Below are positions 26,742 through 36,396 of a stretch of DNA of 64,000 nucleotides, piece after piece (the first letter of the stretch is position 1; each line of letters begins with the position of its first letter). The stretch covers positions 40,111-104,110 of the forward strand of contig CALUQX010000003.1 in assembly GCA_944323045.1 (NCBI GenBank). Direction: 5' to 3'. The DNA is from Candidatus Gastranaerophilales bacterium. GTDB lineage: Bacteria > Cyanobacteriota > Vampirovibrionia > Gastranaerophilales > Gastranaerophilaceae. The notes beneath the pieces are model-generated. The model was not told the origin of the DNA and searched no databases. It worked only from the letters and a program-made list of their open reading frames with translations. Position numbers and translations under genes: made by a program.

Positions 26742-26818
26742 GAGAAATTATACAAAGCGAATACAAACCTTCTTAAAAACGATTCTAGCAGGCTCTCGTT
26801 TAATGTTTTGAATATCTA

Positions 26819-27229
26819 TTACTTATAGCTACCGACTTTTCTGCCGTATTTGTCATATTCGGTAATTCTACCAGAAGAGTCCTTTTTGAATGAACCTACT
26901 TTTTGCCCGTACTTATCATATTTTGTAGTTACACCGTTAGAATTTGTCTTGTAACTACCAGTTTTCTGTCCATACCTATCATAGGAATTATACCCAGAAG
27001 ATGTCTTTTTATAGCTTCCTGTCTTTTGTCCATATTTATCATACTTGTTATAACCAGAGGATGTTTCCTTATACGAGCCAGTTTTAGAACCATATCTATC
27101 ATATGAATTGTAGCCTGAAGTTGTTTGCCTATAAGAACCAGTCTTTTGCCCATAACGGTCATAAGAATTCACTGCAAAAGCAACATTTGCAAAGAATAAC
27201 ATTAACAATAAAACTAAAAATTTCTTCAT
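26819..27229 (-). CDS. Secreted 20-residue-repeat protein
   Basis: A signal peptide (MKKFLVLLLMLFFANVAFA) precedes six tandem units with a period of 20 residues (60 bases). The consensus is YDRYGQKTGSYKxTSSGYN; the last two units are shorter or altered. Tyr, Gly, Lys and Ser dominate and there are no Cys. It would be a periplasmic or surface, probably extended or beta-solenoid, protein. The ATG at 27229 fits GGAG six bases upstream; a TTG two codons earlier opens the frame too. It is the only gene with an export signal in the element and runs against its neighbours. Function unknown. Confidence 0.7.
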   Translation of the reverse strand: MKKFLVLLLMLFFANVAFAVNSYDRYGQKTGSYRQTTSGYNSYDRYGSKTGSYKETSSGYNKYDKYGQKTGSYKKTSSGYNSYDRYGQKTGSYKTNSNGVTTKYDKYGQKVGSFKKDSSGRITEYDKYGRKVGSYK

Positions 27230-27398
27230 ACACAACTCCTTTTTATTCAGTATAACGAAAATAAAAGAAAAGTAGTTTATTTTATATTATGCAATACACA
27301 ATGAAAATGAGGTAAGTAGAAAAATTAAATACAGTAGGATATTTCTAATATATTTGAATGGTTGCAGATACAAAGGTTTAATATAATATAATTGTATT

Positions 27399-28106
27399 AT
27401 GGCAGAAAAGTCTAAAATAGAGTGGACTGAATCCACATGGAATCCCGTAACAGGATGTACAAAAATTAGTGAAGGTTGTCAACATTGTTATGCCGAAAGG
27501 ATGGCAAGACGTTTACATGCAATGGGACAAGAAAAGTACAAAAACTGTTTTAAAGTTACAACTCACGAAAAATGCCTAAACGAACCTTTATCTTGGAAGA
27601 AACCTCAAATTATTTTTGTATGTTCTATGAGTGATTTGTTTCACAAAGATGTTCCTGATGAGTTTATTATAAAAGTTTTTGAAGTAATGAATAAAGCTCA
27701 TTGGCATACTTTTCAAGTTCTTACCAAAAGAGCTGAAAGACTTAAAGAAATAGCCCCAAAATTAAAGTGGACACCAAATATATGGTTAGGTGTAACAGTT
27801 GAATCTGAAAAGCAAAAACAACGTATTCCATATTTAATAAATACTCCTGCTCATATTAAATATTTATCAATAGAACCAATGATAACAGAAATAAAAGATT
27901 TATCATTAGAAAATATTAACTGGGTTATTGTAGGAGGTGAAAGTGGTCCGGGAGCAAGACCTATTAAAGAAAATTGGGTTACTTCAATAAGAGATAATTG
28001 TATAGAACACAATATCCCATTTTTCTTTAAGCAATGGGGTGGAGTAAATAAGAAAGTTGCAGGATGTACTCTTCAAGGGCGTCAATGGAAAGAGCTACCA
28101 GTATAA
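27399..28106 (+). CDS. Three-Cys-motif protein, DUF5131 (phage Gp37/Gp68-like)
   Basis: A 235-residue protein with the diagnostic N-terminus IEWTESTWNPVTGC and three cysteines Cys20, Cys27 and Cys30 (C-x6-C-x2-C) in TGCTKISEGCQHCYAERMA. VCSMSDLFHKDVP, FQVLTKRAERL, NIWLGVTVE, YLSIEPM and VIVGGESGPGARP follow. The Cys spacing recalls iron-sulfur enzymes of the radical SAM type, though not the canonical motif. Such proteins are known to occur with TcmP, which here is the next gene, convergent and overlapping by 25 bases. Biochemical role unknown to me. Confidence 0.88.
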   Translation: MAEKSKIEWTESTWNPVTGCTKISEGCQHCYAERMARRLHAMGQEKYKNCFKVTTHEKCLNEPLSWKKPQIIFVCSMSDLFHKDVPDEFIIKVFEVMNKAHWHTFQVLTKRAERLKEIAPKLKWTPNIWLGVTVESEKQKQRIPYLINTPAHIKYLSIEPMITEIKDLSLENINWVIVGGESGPGARPIKENWVTSIRDNCIEHNIPFFFKQWGGVNKKVAGCTLQGRQWKELPV

Positions 28107-29302
28107 ACCAAATTTACTTTAGAGAGATTTGATTTAGAAGAAAATGCCTCTGTAGTAAGTTTCTTTTTAAGTTTACATCTTTTATCTATAAAATCATTTG
28201 ATGATACATCTAATTCTTTATTCTCTAAAAGTATATTCAAAGAAGTTCTTAAATTAATTGAAGTTGGTATTTCTTTGCTATTTGCATTTTTCCAAGAAAA
28301 GAAATCATCGTATAATATTGATATTAACTCATATAAAGATATTATTTCATTTCTCTTTGTTATAGCTTTTATTGTTTCGCACAAATTAAAATATTCATAT
28401 TCAACATTTCCTTGAAATAAACTCGTTTGCCCATTATTATTTTGGATTTCCTTATTACCTTTTATTTCAGCATAAGTTTTTAAATAAGCATCAGAAACTC
28501 CTACAGAACCTGTTAATAAACATAAGTAGAATCTGTCTCCATTTTCTATTTTACCATTTCTTGTTCTCGGTAATGCTATGTTTATTACATAGTCTTTATC
28601 TACATTTTCAAGAGACTTTTTGATTAAATGTCTAATAGCCGCTGCATTAGATAGATTAGACTCTTTTAATTTTAGTACAAAATCTTTGTCTACATCAAAA
28701 TATTCGCATATTGTATTTAAACTTTTTGCGTCACTTAAACCTAAAACTCTTTCTAAAGCATTATTATTTATCAATATTAAAACGTCATGATATTTAACAT
28801 TCTTGAATAGGCTTTTTAAATTTTGCATATTTAATTGTGTTGAAAAAGGGTCTGCAAATATAAATCCACTGTTAGAGGTCTTCAAATGAGATTTAATGGT
28901 GCTTGAATAATGTTGCCAATCTCCATTTGTTGTTAAAAATAGAATTTGATTCGCAACATCATCTGACTTCATAATATTTTCAATATTTTGTTCCAATTCT
29001 GATTGATTGTTTTCATCTTTTTCAATTGCAATAATTTTTAATTGTTTGAAATTCTTTATAAGAGAAGATTTTAGATAATTGCTTAAAACATCTAAAGCAA
29101 TAACTGGTGAACCTTTTGTTCCATCGTCAAACATTCCTTTTCCTGCAAAAAGGTCAACAAATGTATATGTAGCAGAAGGAATTTGCCCTGCAAAATGATT
29201 TGCAATACCAACGGCAGTATTCAAAGTATTTTGTAACAAATTATGCTTTAATTCAGTGTGCTTGTTTTGAATTTCAAAATGCTTAGATTCTATATTTTTC
29301 AT
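28082..29302 (-). CDS. tcmP: Three-Cys-motif partner protein TcmP
   Basis: A 406-residue protein. The N-terminal part has TYTFVDLFAGKGMFDDGTKGSPVIAL, a Rossmann-type start as in SAM-dependent methyltransferases (D-x-FAGxG), then LKIIAIEKDENN at the next acidic position, NGDW, and GFIFADPFSTQLN in the place of the catalytic motif. The C-terminal third looks like a helical winged-helix region. This matches the family named for co-occurrence with three-Cys-motif proteins, and its partner is adjacent. The usual arrangement is side by side; here the genes are convergent with overlapping ends. Confidence 0.85.
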   Translation of the reverse strand: MKNIESKHFEIQNKHTELKHNLLQNTLNTAVGIANHFAGQIPSATYTFVDLFAGKGMFDDGTKGSPVIALDVLSNYLKSSLIKNFKQLKIIAIEKDENNQSELEQNIENIMKSDDVANQILFLTTNGDWQHYSSTIKSHLKTSNSGFIFADPFSTQLNMQNLKSLFKNVKYHDVLILINNNALERVLGLSDAKSLNTICEYFDVDKDFVLKLKESNLSNAAAIRHLIKKSLENVDKDYVINIALPRTRNGKIENGDRFYLCLLTGSVGVSDAYLKTYAEIKGNKEIQNNNGQTSLFQGNVEYEYFNLCETIKAITKRNEIISLYELISILYDDFFSWKNANSKEIPTSINLRTSLNILLENKELDVSSNDFIDKRCKLKKKLTTEAFSSKSNLSKVNLVYTGSSFH

Positions 29303-29417
29303 ACGATAATTATAGCAGAAGAGCTTGATAACATGTATTTTATAAATGTTTTCTTAATAATTTTAATTCAATATAGTTTAGTCTGTAATAAAATGTTAAA
29401 ACCTCTGTGTTCATGCT

Positions 29418-32400
29418 ATGCTTAAGCCAAGAGGGAAATTAGTGCAAACTACAAACTTGATTGATGAATTTAATAAAGTTTTAGCAACAAAAGAAGGCTG
29501 CGTTGTAAATATAGTAAACGATAAATTAACGCTTGCTGTATTTTCTATGTTGCAAGAAAACTTATCAAGGGTAAAGGAAATTAACTTTGTTCTAAGAGAT
29601 GCTAGATACATTCCTCAAAGCCAAGAGATTTCTCATGAGTTTGAAATAAATATTAATGACGCACTCTTTAATTCATACGATATTATTGAAAAAAACACCT
29701 TAACTCATTTTGATAAAGCTAGGGCTATGTATGACTTTATAAAGAAACATATTAATATCAAAAGAACAACAAGTAGTTGTCAAATTAAAGGTAATGTTTT
29801 ACTTGTTGATAATGATTTTATGATACAAGGCTCTTCTTCACTTGAGCTTTCTAATAAAGTAAAAAAAAGTAAGGTCAGCGATTTTAATTTTGATTCGATT
29901 ATCAGTTCTAGTATGGATAAGAACCAAATAGAAAAAGCCAATACAACATTTTCAGCTATATGGAATAATCCAGAATATACTCAAGACTATAAAGAAGAAG
30001 TTTTAAAAAGCCTAGAATACATTTACAAAGAGCATTCTCCAGAGTTCTTGTATTACTATACTTTGCATGATTTATTTTCAGAACAGCTCGACTATGGTGT
30101 TGAGCGTTTTGAACGTGATAATATGAACTTTAAAAACACAAAAATCTGGAATATGCTTTACGATTTTCAGAAAGATGCAGTTCTTTCTGCTATTCAGAAA
30201 ATTCATAAGTATAATGGTTGTATCATTGCAGATAGTGTTGGTCTTGGTAAAACATTTGAAGCTCTTGCTATTATCAAGTATTTTGAGTTAAGACAGGATA
30301 ATGTACTTGTTTTAACCCCTGCAAAGCTCTATGATAACTGGAATTCTTTTAAAGGTGCATACAAAGATAGTTTTCTTGATGAAACTTTTAACTATAAGAT
30401 AATGTTCCATACCGATTTATCAAGAGAAAAGGGTGAATCTAAAAGCGGTTATGATTTATCAAGATTTGATTGGAGCAAATATGACTTGGTTGTTATTGAT
30501 GAATCTCATAATTTCAGAAATAAAACTGAGAAAGATGAAGGCTTTACTAGATATCAAAGGCTTATACAGAGTGTAATTAAAGAGAGCAAAAATACAAAAG
30601 TACTACTATTATCAGCAACACCAGTAAATAATTCCCTTGCAGATTTAAGAAATCAGCTATACCTTATTACCGCAGATAAAGATGATGCTTTAGAAGAGTA
30701 TGGTATTAACAGTATTAAAAACTTACTCGGTCGTGCTAGGGGGGCATTAAATAGATGGGCTATAATGCCTACAAAAAGAAAAGAAGAGTTATATGATATG
30801 TTACCTCCCAAGTTTTTCAAATTACTTGAGATGATGACTATTGCTAGAAGTAGGAAGCACATTACTACTTGTTATGGAACAGATAAAATTGGCACATTCC
30901 CTGAAAAACTTAAACCAGATACTTACACTCCTCATATTGACGTAGAAAAATGTTTATTGAATTTTAAAACTACAAATATGCGACTAGAAGAGTTAAAATT
31001 AGCTGTTTACATGCCATTGTCATATGTTCATCCTATACATAAGCCTTTTTATCGTGAAAAGTATAAAACTACATGGGCAGGTCTAGACGTGTTCTATCAT
31101 GAAGATAGGGAATTTATAACAGCTAAAATGCACAGGTTTAATCTTTTTAAACGTTTAGATAGCTCTGTTTATGCTTTTGCTGAAACTTTAAGAAGATTAC
31201 TTGAGAAAATTGATTCATATATAGAGGATATTGAAAACGGAGAATTTAATCCTAGTACAGATGATTATGATGTTTCAGAAGGGGACACTTGCCTAGACTA
31301 CAAATATGAAATTAAAGTAGAACACTTAGACCAAGAAAAGTTTTTGATGGATTTGTATTTTGATAAAGAACAAATTGAAGAAATATATGAAGAAGCAAAA
31401 ACTGTTCTTGATGAAGATAGAGATAATAAATTAAAGACGTTAAGAGAAATTCTGCATAATAAAGTTAAAACAACTCCATATAATAATGGTAATAAAAAGG
31501 TTCTTATTTTTACAGCATTTGCAGATACTTCTAATTACTTATATGAAGCCTTGAAGGATGAATTTAAAGCAGATAATATTTCATTGGCAATGGTTTCTGG
31601 CTCAGATACTCCAAGATGTAACTTTAATCCAGACAAAACTAAACTTGACTTCAATAGAGTACTTTCAAGATTCTCTCCAAAGTCAAAATTAAAATCAGAA
31701 CTTCCTAGTGAAGAACAAATTGATATATTAATAGGTACTGATTGTATTTCAGAAGGTCAAAATTTGCAGGACTGCGATTGTGTTATTAATTATGATATTC
31801 AATGGAATCCAGTTTCACTTATTCAAAGGTTTGGTCGTATTGATAGAATTGGTAGTACAAATACCAAGATTAAAATGATTAACTTCTTCCCGGATATGGA
31901 TTTAAACGAATATTTAGACTTAGAAAACAGGGTTAAAACTAAAATGGTAGCTACAAACCTTGTTTCGACAGGTGATGAAAATGTTTTAAGTCCAGAGATG
32001 AATGACATCAACTTCAGAAAGAAACAACTTGAAAAATTAAAAGAAGAAGTTATTGATATTGATGAGGCTAATGATAGCGTTTCACTTACTGATTTAAATT
32101 TGAACGATTACCTATTTGAGCTTTCTGGCTATGTAAAAGAAAACCCAGAGGTACAAAAGACACCACATGGTATTTATTCAGTAACAAATGGAGAACACAA
32201 AGGGGTAATTTTCTGTTTTAAACACCAAAATATTGAAACAAAGCCAGTCAACGAAAGTTCATTATATCCATATTACTTAATTTATATAGGTGATAATGGC
32301 GAGGTACTTCTTGGAAACAACCAAGCTAGAGATTTGTTAAAAACATTTAGGCAATTTTGCTATAAGAAATCTGTGGTTGAAGAAGATTTATTCAAGGATT

Positions 32401-32594
32401 TCTACAAACTAACAAAAGATGCAAAGGATATGAAATTATACTCAGAACTGCTTACAAAAGCTGTAAACAGTATTCAAGGTAAGGAATCTGAGAAGTCTAA
32501 ACAAACAATATTCTCTTTTGAAGGATTTGATAATCCTTTTGCAAATGAAACGCAAGATGACTTTGAACTTATAAGTTTTCTGGTATTGAGGTAA
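29418..32594 (+). CDS. SNF2/superfamily 2 helicase with PLD-like N-terminal domain
   Basis: A 1058-residue ATP-dependent DNA translocase. Residues about 1-150 resemble a phospholipase D-like domain, but the His of the HxK motif is missing: the region reads CQIKGNVLLVDNDFMIQGSSSLEL, so it is probably inactive as a nuclease. The motor follows: ADSVGLGKTFEAL (near 270), VVIDESHNFRN (near 358), LLLSATPVNNSLADL (near 397), LIFTAFADTSNYL (near 695), GTDCISEGQNLQ (near 772), and QRFGRIDRIGS (near 803). First gene of a six-gene operon with a DUF4391-like protein, Mod and Res, where it probably scans or remodels DNA. Confidence 0.87.
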   Translation: MLKPRGKLVQTTNLIDEFNKVLATKEGCVVNIVNDKLTLAVFSMLQENLSRVKEINFVLRDARYIPQSQEISHEFEININDALFNSYDIIEKNTLTHFDKARAMYDFIKKHINIKRTTSSCQIKGNVLLVDNDFMIQGSSSLELSNKVKKSKVSDFNFDSIISSSMDKNQIEKANTTFSAIWNNPEYTQDYKEEVLKSLEYIYKEHSPEFLYYYTLHDLFSEQLDYGVERFERDNMNFKNTKIWNMLYDFQKDAVLSAIQKIHKYNGCIIADSVGLGKTFEALAIIKYFELRQDNVLVLTPAKLYDNWNSFKGAYKDSFLDETFNYKIMFHTDLSREKGESKSGYDLSRFDWSKYDLVVIDESHNFRNKTEKDEGFTRYQRLIQSVIKESKNTKVLLLSATPVNNSLADLRNQLYLITADKDDALEEYGINSIKNLLGRARGALNRWAIMPTKRKEELYDMLPPKFFKLLEMMTIARSRKHITTCYGTDKIGTFPEKLKPDTYTPHIDVEKCLLNFKTTNMRLEELKLAVYMPLSYVHPIHKPFYREKYKTTWAGLDVFYHEDREFITAKMHRFNLFKRLDSSVYAFAETLRRLLEKIDSYIEDIENGEFNPSTDDYDVSEGDTCLDYKYEIKVEHLDQEKFLMDLYFDKEQIEEIYEEAKTVLDEDRDNKLKTLREILHNKVKTTPYNNGNKKVLIFTAFADTSNYLYEALKDEFKADNISLAMVSGSDTPRCNFNPDKTKLDFNRVLSRFSPKSKLKSELPSEEQIDILIGTDCISEGQNLQDCDCVINYDIQWNPVSLIQRFGRIDRIGSTNTKIKMINFFPDMDLNEYLDLENRVKTKMVATNLVSTGDENVLSPEMNDINFRKKQLEKLKEEVIDIDEANDSVSLTDLNLNDYLFELSGYVKENPEVQKTPHGIYSVTNGEHKGVIFCFKHQNIETKPVNESSLYPYYLIYIGDNGEVLLGNNQARDLLKTFRQFCYKKSVVEEDLFKDFYKLTKDAKDMKLYSELLTKAVNSIQGKESEKSKQTIFSFEGFDNPFANETQDDFELISFLVLR

Positions 32595-32600
32595 ACAGGC

Positions 32601-33311
32601 ATGTTTGGTATTGAAGATAAATATATCGTAAATAGCCATTTTAAACCTACTGATTTTGTTCATAAGGAATTAAACCGTGCTGATAAGAAAAGAATAAAAG
32701 AAACTATCAAAAGTGGAATTCTTAAATATCAGATAAAAGGAGAAGAAATACCTTCTATTATTAATGAAACATATAATTATCAGGTCATTATGTTTCTTGA
32801 AATTGAATTGAATAATTTAAAAAGTGCAACTTATTTGAACAATATTCTGCAAAAGGAAGTTATAAAAGCTCCATGTGTATTTAAGTTCTACGATATTTCA
32901 TCTTGTTGTTATGCTTTTGCTGATAAAAGATTGAGTATGCAGGAAGAGCAAACAATTGTACTTGATAATACTTTTGTAACTACTCCTCAACCGATTAATG
33001 CAAAGTTAGATGCTAGATTGCTATATGAGAATATTAAAAATAAAAACAATAAACGTTCCTTCTATATGGAACTAATGATTAAGGCATATGTCTTGAATAA
33101 TTCAAAATTGATACAAGATTTAACGACCATATTTGACACAAATATTTGGTATAATGAAGCAAAGAAAATAGAATTTTTCTGCAAGTTAAAAGAGTTACAA
33201 GGTTTGAAAGACAAACAAGCCAAGACTGTAGTTGCACAGGAAAAAGTTGAGTTGAATACAAGGATGAAGAATTTAATTGGAGAATTACAATGCTATTACA
33301 AGGAGATATAG
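32601..33311 (+). CDS. DUF4391-like protein
   Basis: A 236-residue soluble protein starting MFGIEDKYIVNSHFKP. It contains KEVIKAPCVFKFYD, SCCYAFADKRLS and long helices ending in Lys/Glu-rich sequence. Position and pattern fit DUF4391, a family found between SNF2-type helicase and Mod genes in type III-like restriction loci. The assignment is by context and recall and is not a motif proof. It begins seven bases after the helicase gene and ends three bases before the next. Likely an adaptor between helicase and methyltransferase, but that is inference. Confidence 0.65.
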   Translation: MFGIEDKYIVNSHFKPTDFVHKELNRADKKRIKETIKSGILKYQIKGEEIPSIINETYNYQVIMFLEIELNNLKSATYLNNILQKEVIKAPCVFKFYDISSCCYAFADKRLSMQEEQTIVLDNTFVTTPQPINAKLDARLLYENIKNKNNKRSFYMELMIKAYVLNNSKLIQDLTTIFDTNIWYNEAKKIEFFCKLKELQGLKDKQAKTVVAQEKVELNTRMKNLIGELQCYYKEI

Positions 33312-33314
33312 CAA

Positions 33315-34058
33315 ATGGAATTAAATAGAAATACTATTATTATAAGTATAATCGTATTGCTGATAACAATACCTTTTTTGATTGGTTTTGAAGTTTCAAC
33401 AAAAACATTTACTATTGTTGTTGGAGTTGCAACGGCACTATTAGTTACTATTTTAATGGCTACTATAAATTATCTTCACGAAAGAAAGTTTATAGTAAAT
33501 AAAGTTTATGAAAGTTTCAGTGAGATATACTTTGCACTAATGCAAATAGATAAAGAAATTGGTAAAGCATTGGTCTCAAAAACACTTACTGATAATACAT
33601 TTGGGATAAACTACAAATTAACTATGCACATTATCGATATTGCGAATTCTTCTCAAGTTGCATTTTATAAAGGTTTTTCTCCTTTTAAATTAAGCAATAC
33701 GATGAAGAAATTTGATGTTTTTATTTCTAAGTTAAGAAATTTAAATCAGCTAACAGGAGAAAGAGCAAAACTCGTTCTTTCAAACGATTTATTTTTAACA
33801 GAAATTAAAACCCAGACTACCCTTGGTGCTGATGAAAAGATTTTACAAGATATGAATAAGCAAGCACAGGAATCAAAAGAAAACCTCTTAATACTTGTTT
33901 CAAAATTACATGAATATGAAGTATCGTTGAAATTAGAATTAAACGACCTAATAAGCGAACTAGATAAAAATTACAAATTTGCGTATAAGTGGAACGATAA
34001 AAAACAATATTTTGAAAGTATAACTATTGAAAAAGGTGGGAATAATGGAATCTTCTAA
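33315..34058 (+). CDS. Two-helix membrane protein with coiled-coil body
   Basis: A 247-residue protein. Two membrane helices at the N-terminus (TIIISIIVLLITIPFLIGF, then TIVVGVATALLVTILMATI) are followed by a cytoplasmic, mainly helical domain with heptad-like Leu/Ile spacing (DEKILQDMNKQAQESKEN, LNDLISELDKNY). Family not recognised. It sits between the DUF4391-like gene and mod, overlapping the mod start by 14 bases. Gene order with three-base spacing says it is cotranslated with the restriction genes. A membrane component is not part of known type III restriction enzymes. Confidence 0.7.
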   Translation: MELNRNTIIISIIVLLITIPFLIGFEVSTKTFTIVVGVATALLVTILMATINYLHERKFIVNKVYESFSEIYFALMQIDKEIGKALVSKTLTDNTFGINYKLTMHIIDIANSSQVAFYKGFSPFKLSNTMKKFDVFISKLRNLNQLTGERAKLVLSNDLFLTEIKTQTTLGADEKILQDMNKQAQESKENLLILVSKLHEYEVSLKLELNDLISELDKNYKFAYKWNDKKQYFESITIEKGGNNGIF

Positions 34059-35997
34059 AGTTAAACAAGAATTATTTGATGTTAATAATGAAAATTTGCA
34101 GAAGTTAGCAAGTTTATTTCCAAGTGCTGTTAAAGATGGGCAGTTGGATATAGATGCTTTAAAAGAAGAACTAGGGCAATTTGAAGAGGTAGGACAAGAA
34201 AAGTATGAGTTGACTTGGGCAGGCAAACAAAATGCAAAGAAGGAAGCCAGAAGAAATGTCTTGGGTAAAACATTAAGATATATTGAAGGTGATGGCGTTG
34301 ACGAGGATACAACCCAAAACCTCTATATAGAAGGTGATAACTTAGAAGTATTAAAACTTTTAAGAAAGAATTACTATGGCAAAATTAAAATGATTTATAT
34401 TGACCCTCCTTATAATACTGGTAGTGATTTTGTATATAAGGATAACTTTTCAATGACACAAGAAGAACTTGAACAAATGCAAGGTGAACGTGATGAATAC
34501 GGTGAAAAGCTACAAAAGAACTCAAAGGATTCTGCCAAATATCATACCAATTGGCTTAATATGATGTATCCTAGACTTCAACTTGCTAAAGATTTACTAA
34601 CAGAAGATGGGGTTATATTTATTTCTATTGATGAACATGAAGATGGAAATTTAAAAGGAATATGCAACGAGATATATGGAGAAAATAATTTTATTGGTTG
34701 TTTAACTTGGGAGGCAACAACACAACCGATAAATGCAGGTGATGCAAGATTTTCTTTGCAACAAAAGACAGAAAGTATTTTTGTTTTTGCAAAGAATAAA
34801 TCATTGATAAAAGGATTTAAATTAGAAGAATCAGGAAATACTCTGAGCTACCCTCATCAAGGGAAATATGGGCAATGCAGATTTGAAATTATTGAGAAAT
34901 CTGATTCTGGTAGTTACAGCAGAGAAACAATGAAATTTAAAATTTTAGGACAATTTCCTAGAGAAGGTAAGAGGTGGCAAATCGGAGAAAAAACTGCACG
35001 CGAACTTGAAAAATTGGGAAAAGTAGAAATAATTGATGGTATTGTAAAGAAAGCTATTTACCCAGAGGATGAAATCGATAGAATACAATATAAGCCATTT
35101 TGGTCATTACTATTGGCTTCAAATGTAGGAACAGCTCAAAACGGTAAAGACTATTTAAACACATTAATGCAGAGAAATATCGGTTTTGATACTGTAAAAC
35201 CCATAGAGTTGATTCAAGAATTAATAAAGCATTTTGACGATAATATTACTATTTTAGATTTTTTTGCGGGAACATCTACAACTGCTGATGCTATGATGCG
35301 AATAAATACGCAAGGTGGTAATCGGAAATTTATTTTGGTACAAATCCCTGAAATATTATCAGACAATGTAAAAGAACAAAAAGATATATATGAATTTTTA
35401 AAATCTATAGGTAAACAAACTGTATTAACAGAACTTGGCAAAGAACGCATTAGACGTGCAGGTAAGAAAATTAAAGAAGAAATTGAAGCAGAAAATCAAC
35501 AACTACAACATAGAGAAGAGCCTAAGAAAGTCCCAGATATAGGATTCAAAGTGTTTAGAGTTGGTGAAACTACTTTGAACTGGGAAAAATTAAATCTTCA
35601 AGGTAAGGATATATACCATGATTACATTGCAGGAACTTCTGAAAAAGATAAGTTAGACTTCACTCCAGACTTTAAAAACGATTTAAATGTTGTATATGAA
35701 ATAATGCTCAGACAAGAAGGTTTACCTTTAACATCCAAGATAGAAAAACTAACCGATATTGGCTCAAGAACATATCTTGTAGCTGATAGTTATTTGATTA
35801 GTTTAGAAGAAGATATCACACCAGAAATGGTTGAAAAGCTATCAACATTAAATCCTCTACCGATTAAGTTTGTGTTTAGAGATTCAGCTTTTGACGATAA
35901 TATTGTATTTAAAGATGAAACATTTAGAAGGTTAAATGCTTTGATTGACAAAAATACAAGTGATGAAAAGAAAACCTATACGGTTGAATTTATATAG
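34045..35997 (+). CDS. mod: Type III restriction-modification methyltransferase subunit (Mod)
   Basis: A 651-residue adenine-N6 DNA methyltransferase of the beta class. The catalytic motif IDPPYNTGSDF (DPPY at 120-123) comes before the SAM-binding motif LDFFAGTSTTADAM (near 405), the order expected for the group. In between is a long target-recognition region (about 200-380). It would methylate one strand of an asymmetric site and also specify Res cleavage. The frame extends to a TTG at 34027, but AGGTGGG fits the ATG at 34045. The SAM motif reads FAGTST where FxGxGT is typical; this is common in type III Mods. Confidence 0.93.
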   Translation: MESSKVKQELFDVNNENLQKLASLFPSAVKDGQLDIDALKEELGQFEEVGQEKYELTWAGKQNAKKEARRNVLGKTLRYIEGDGVDEDTTQNLYIEGDNLEVLKLLRKNYYGKIKMIYIDPPYNTGSDFVYKDNFSMTQEELEQMQGERDEYGEKLQKNSKDSAKYHTNWLNMMYPRLQLAKDLLTEDGVIFISIDEHEDGNLKGICNEIYGENNFIGCLTWEATTQPINAGDARFSLQQKTESIFVFAKNKSLIKGFKLEESGNTLSYPHQGKYGQCRFEIIEKSDSGSYSRETMKFKILGQFPREGKRWQIGEKTARELEKLGKVEIIDGIVKKAIYPEDEIDRIQYKPFWSLLLASNVGTAQNGKDYLNTLMQRNIGFDTVKPIELIQELIKHFDDNITILDFFAGTSTTADAMMRINTQGGNRKFILVQIPEILSDNVKEQKDIYEFLKSIGKQTVLTELGKERIRRAGKKIKEEIEAENQQLQHREEPKKVPDIGFKVFRVGETTLNWEKLNLQGKDIYHDYIAGTSEKDKLDFTPDFKNDLNVVYEIMLRQEGLPLTSKIEKLTDIGSRTYLVADSYLISLEEDITPEMVEKLSTLNPLPIKFVFRDSAFDDNIVFKDETFRRLNALIDKNTSDEKKTYTVEFI

Positions 35998-36005
35998 GAG
36001 AATAA

Positions 36006-36389
36006 ATGGATAGCAACATAACGGCAGCTTTAATAGGTTTAATTGGTGTAATCGTTGGTGCAATTGCAACATCATTGTTGGCTTTAGGTTTGGAATATTT
36101 AAAGTCCAAGAAGGAAGAGGCTCTGTACCTAAAAAGAAGAAAAGAGGAAGTATATTTAAATTGCATAAAATGCTTGGGGCAATTAAATAACGAAATGGTT
36201 AAAACCCAATTAACAGTTGAATACGCTACATCGTTAAATGCTAGCTTAAATTTATATGGTAGTACAGAATTAAGCAGTCGATTTAAAAGTATTTTAGATA
36301 ATTTATTAAGGATTACACCAATAAAACAAGATGCTGAAATAAAAGAATTTATTAAAGATGTAAGAATTTTATTAGGAATAAAAGATTAA
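36006..36389 (+). CDS. Small single-helix membrane protein
   Basis: A 127-residue protein. Residues 6-30 (TAALIGLIGVIVGAIATSLLALGL) form one Gly-rich membrane helix, followed by a charged helix (KSKKEEALYLKRRKEEVY) and a helical domain with SLNLYGSTELSSRF. N-terminal membrane anchors with this kind of helical tail are common in short phage and island proteins of unknown role. It lies 8 bases after mod and 7 before res, separating the two subunits, an insertion not seen in ordinary type III systems. Confidence 0.7.
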   Translation: MDSNITAALIGLIGVIVGAIATSLLALGLEYLKSKKEEALYLKRRKEEVYLNCIKCLGQLNNEMVKTQLTVEYATSLNASLNLYGSTELSSRFKSILDNLLRITPIKQDAEIKEFIKDVRILLGIKD

Positions 36390-36396
36390 GGTAAAA

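Noticed and set aside
26819..27170. 60-base periodic repeats, considered as a CRISPR array
   Set aside because: The repeats are in frame and encode a signal peptide plus 20-residue units, without unique spacers between constant repeats. No cas genes are in the window.
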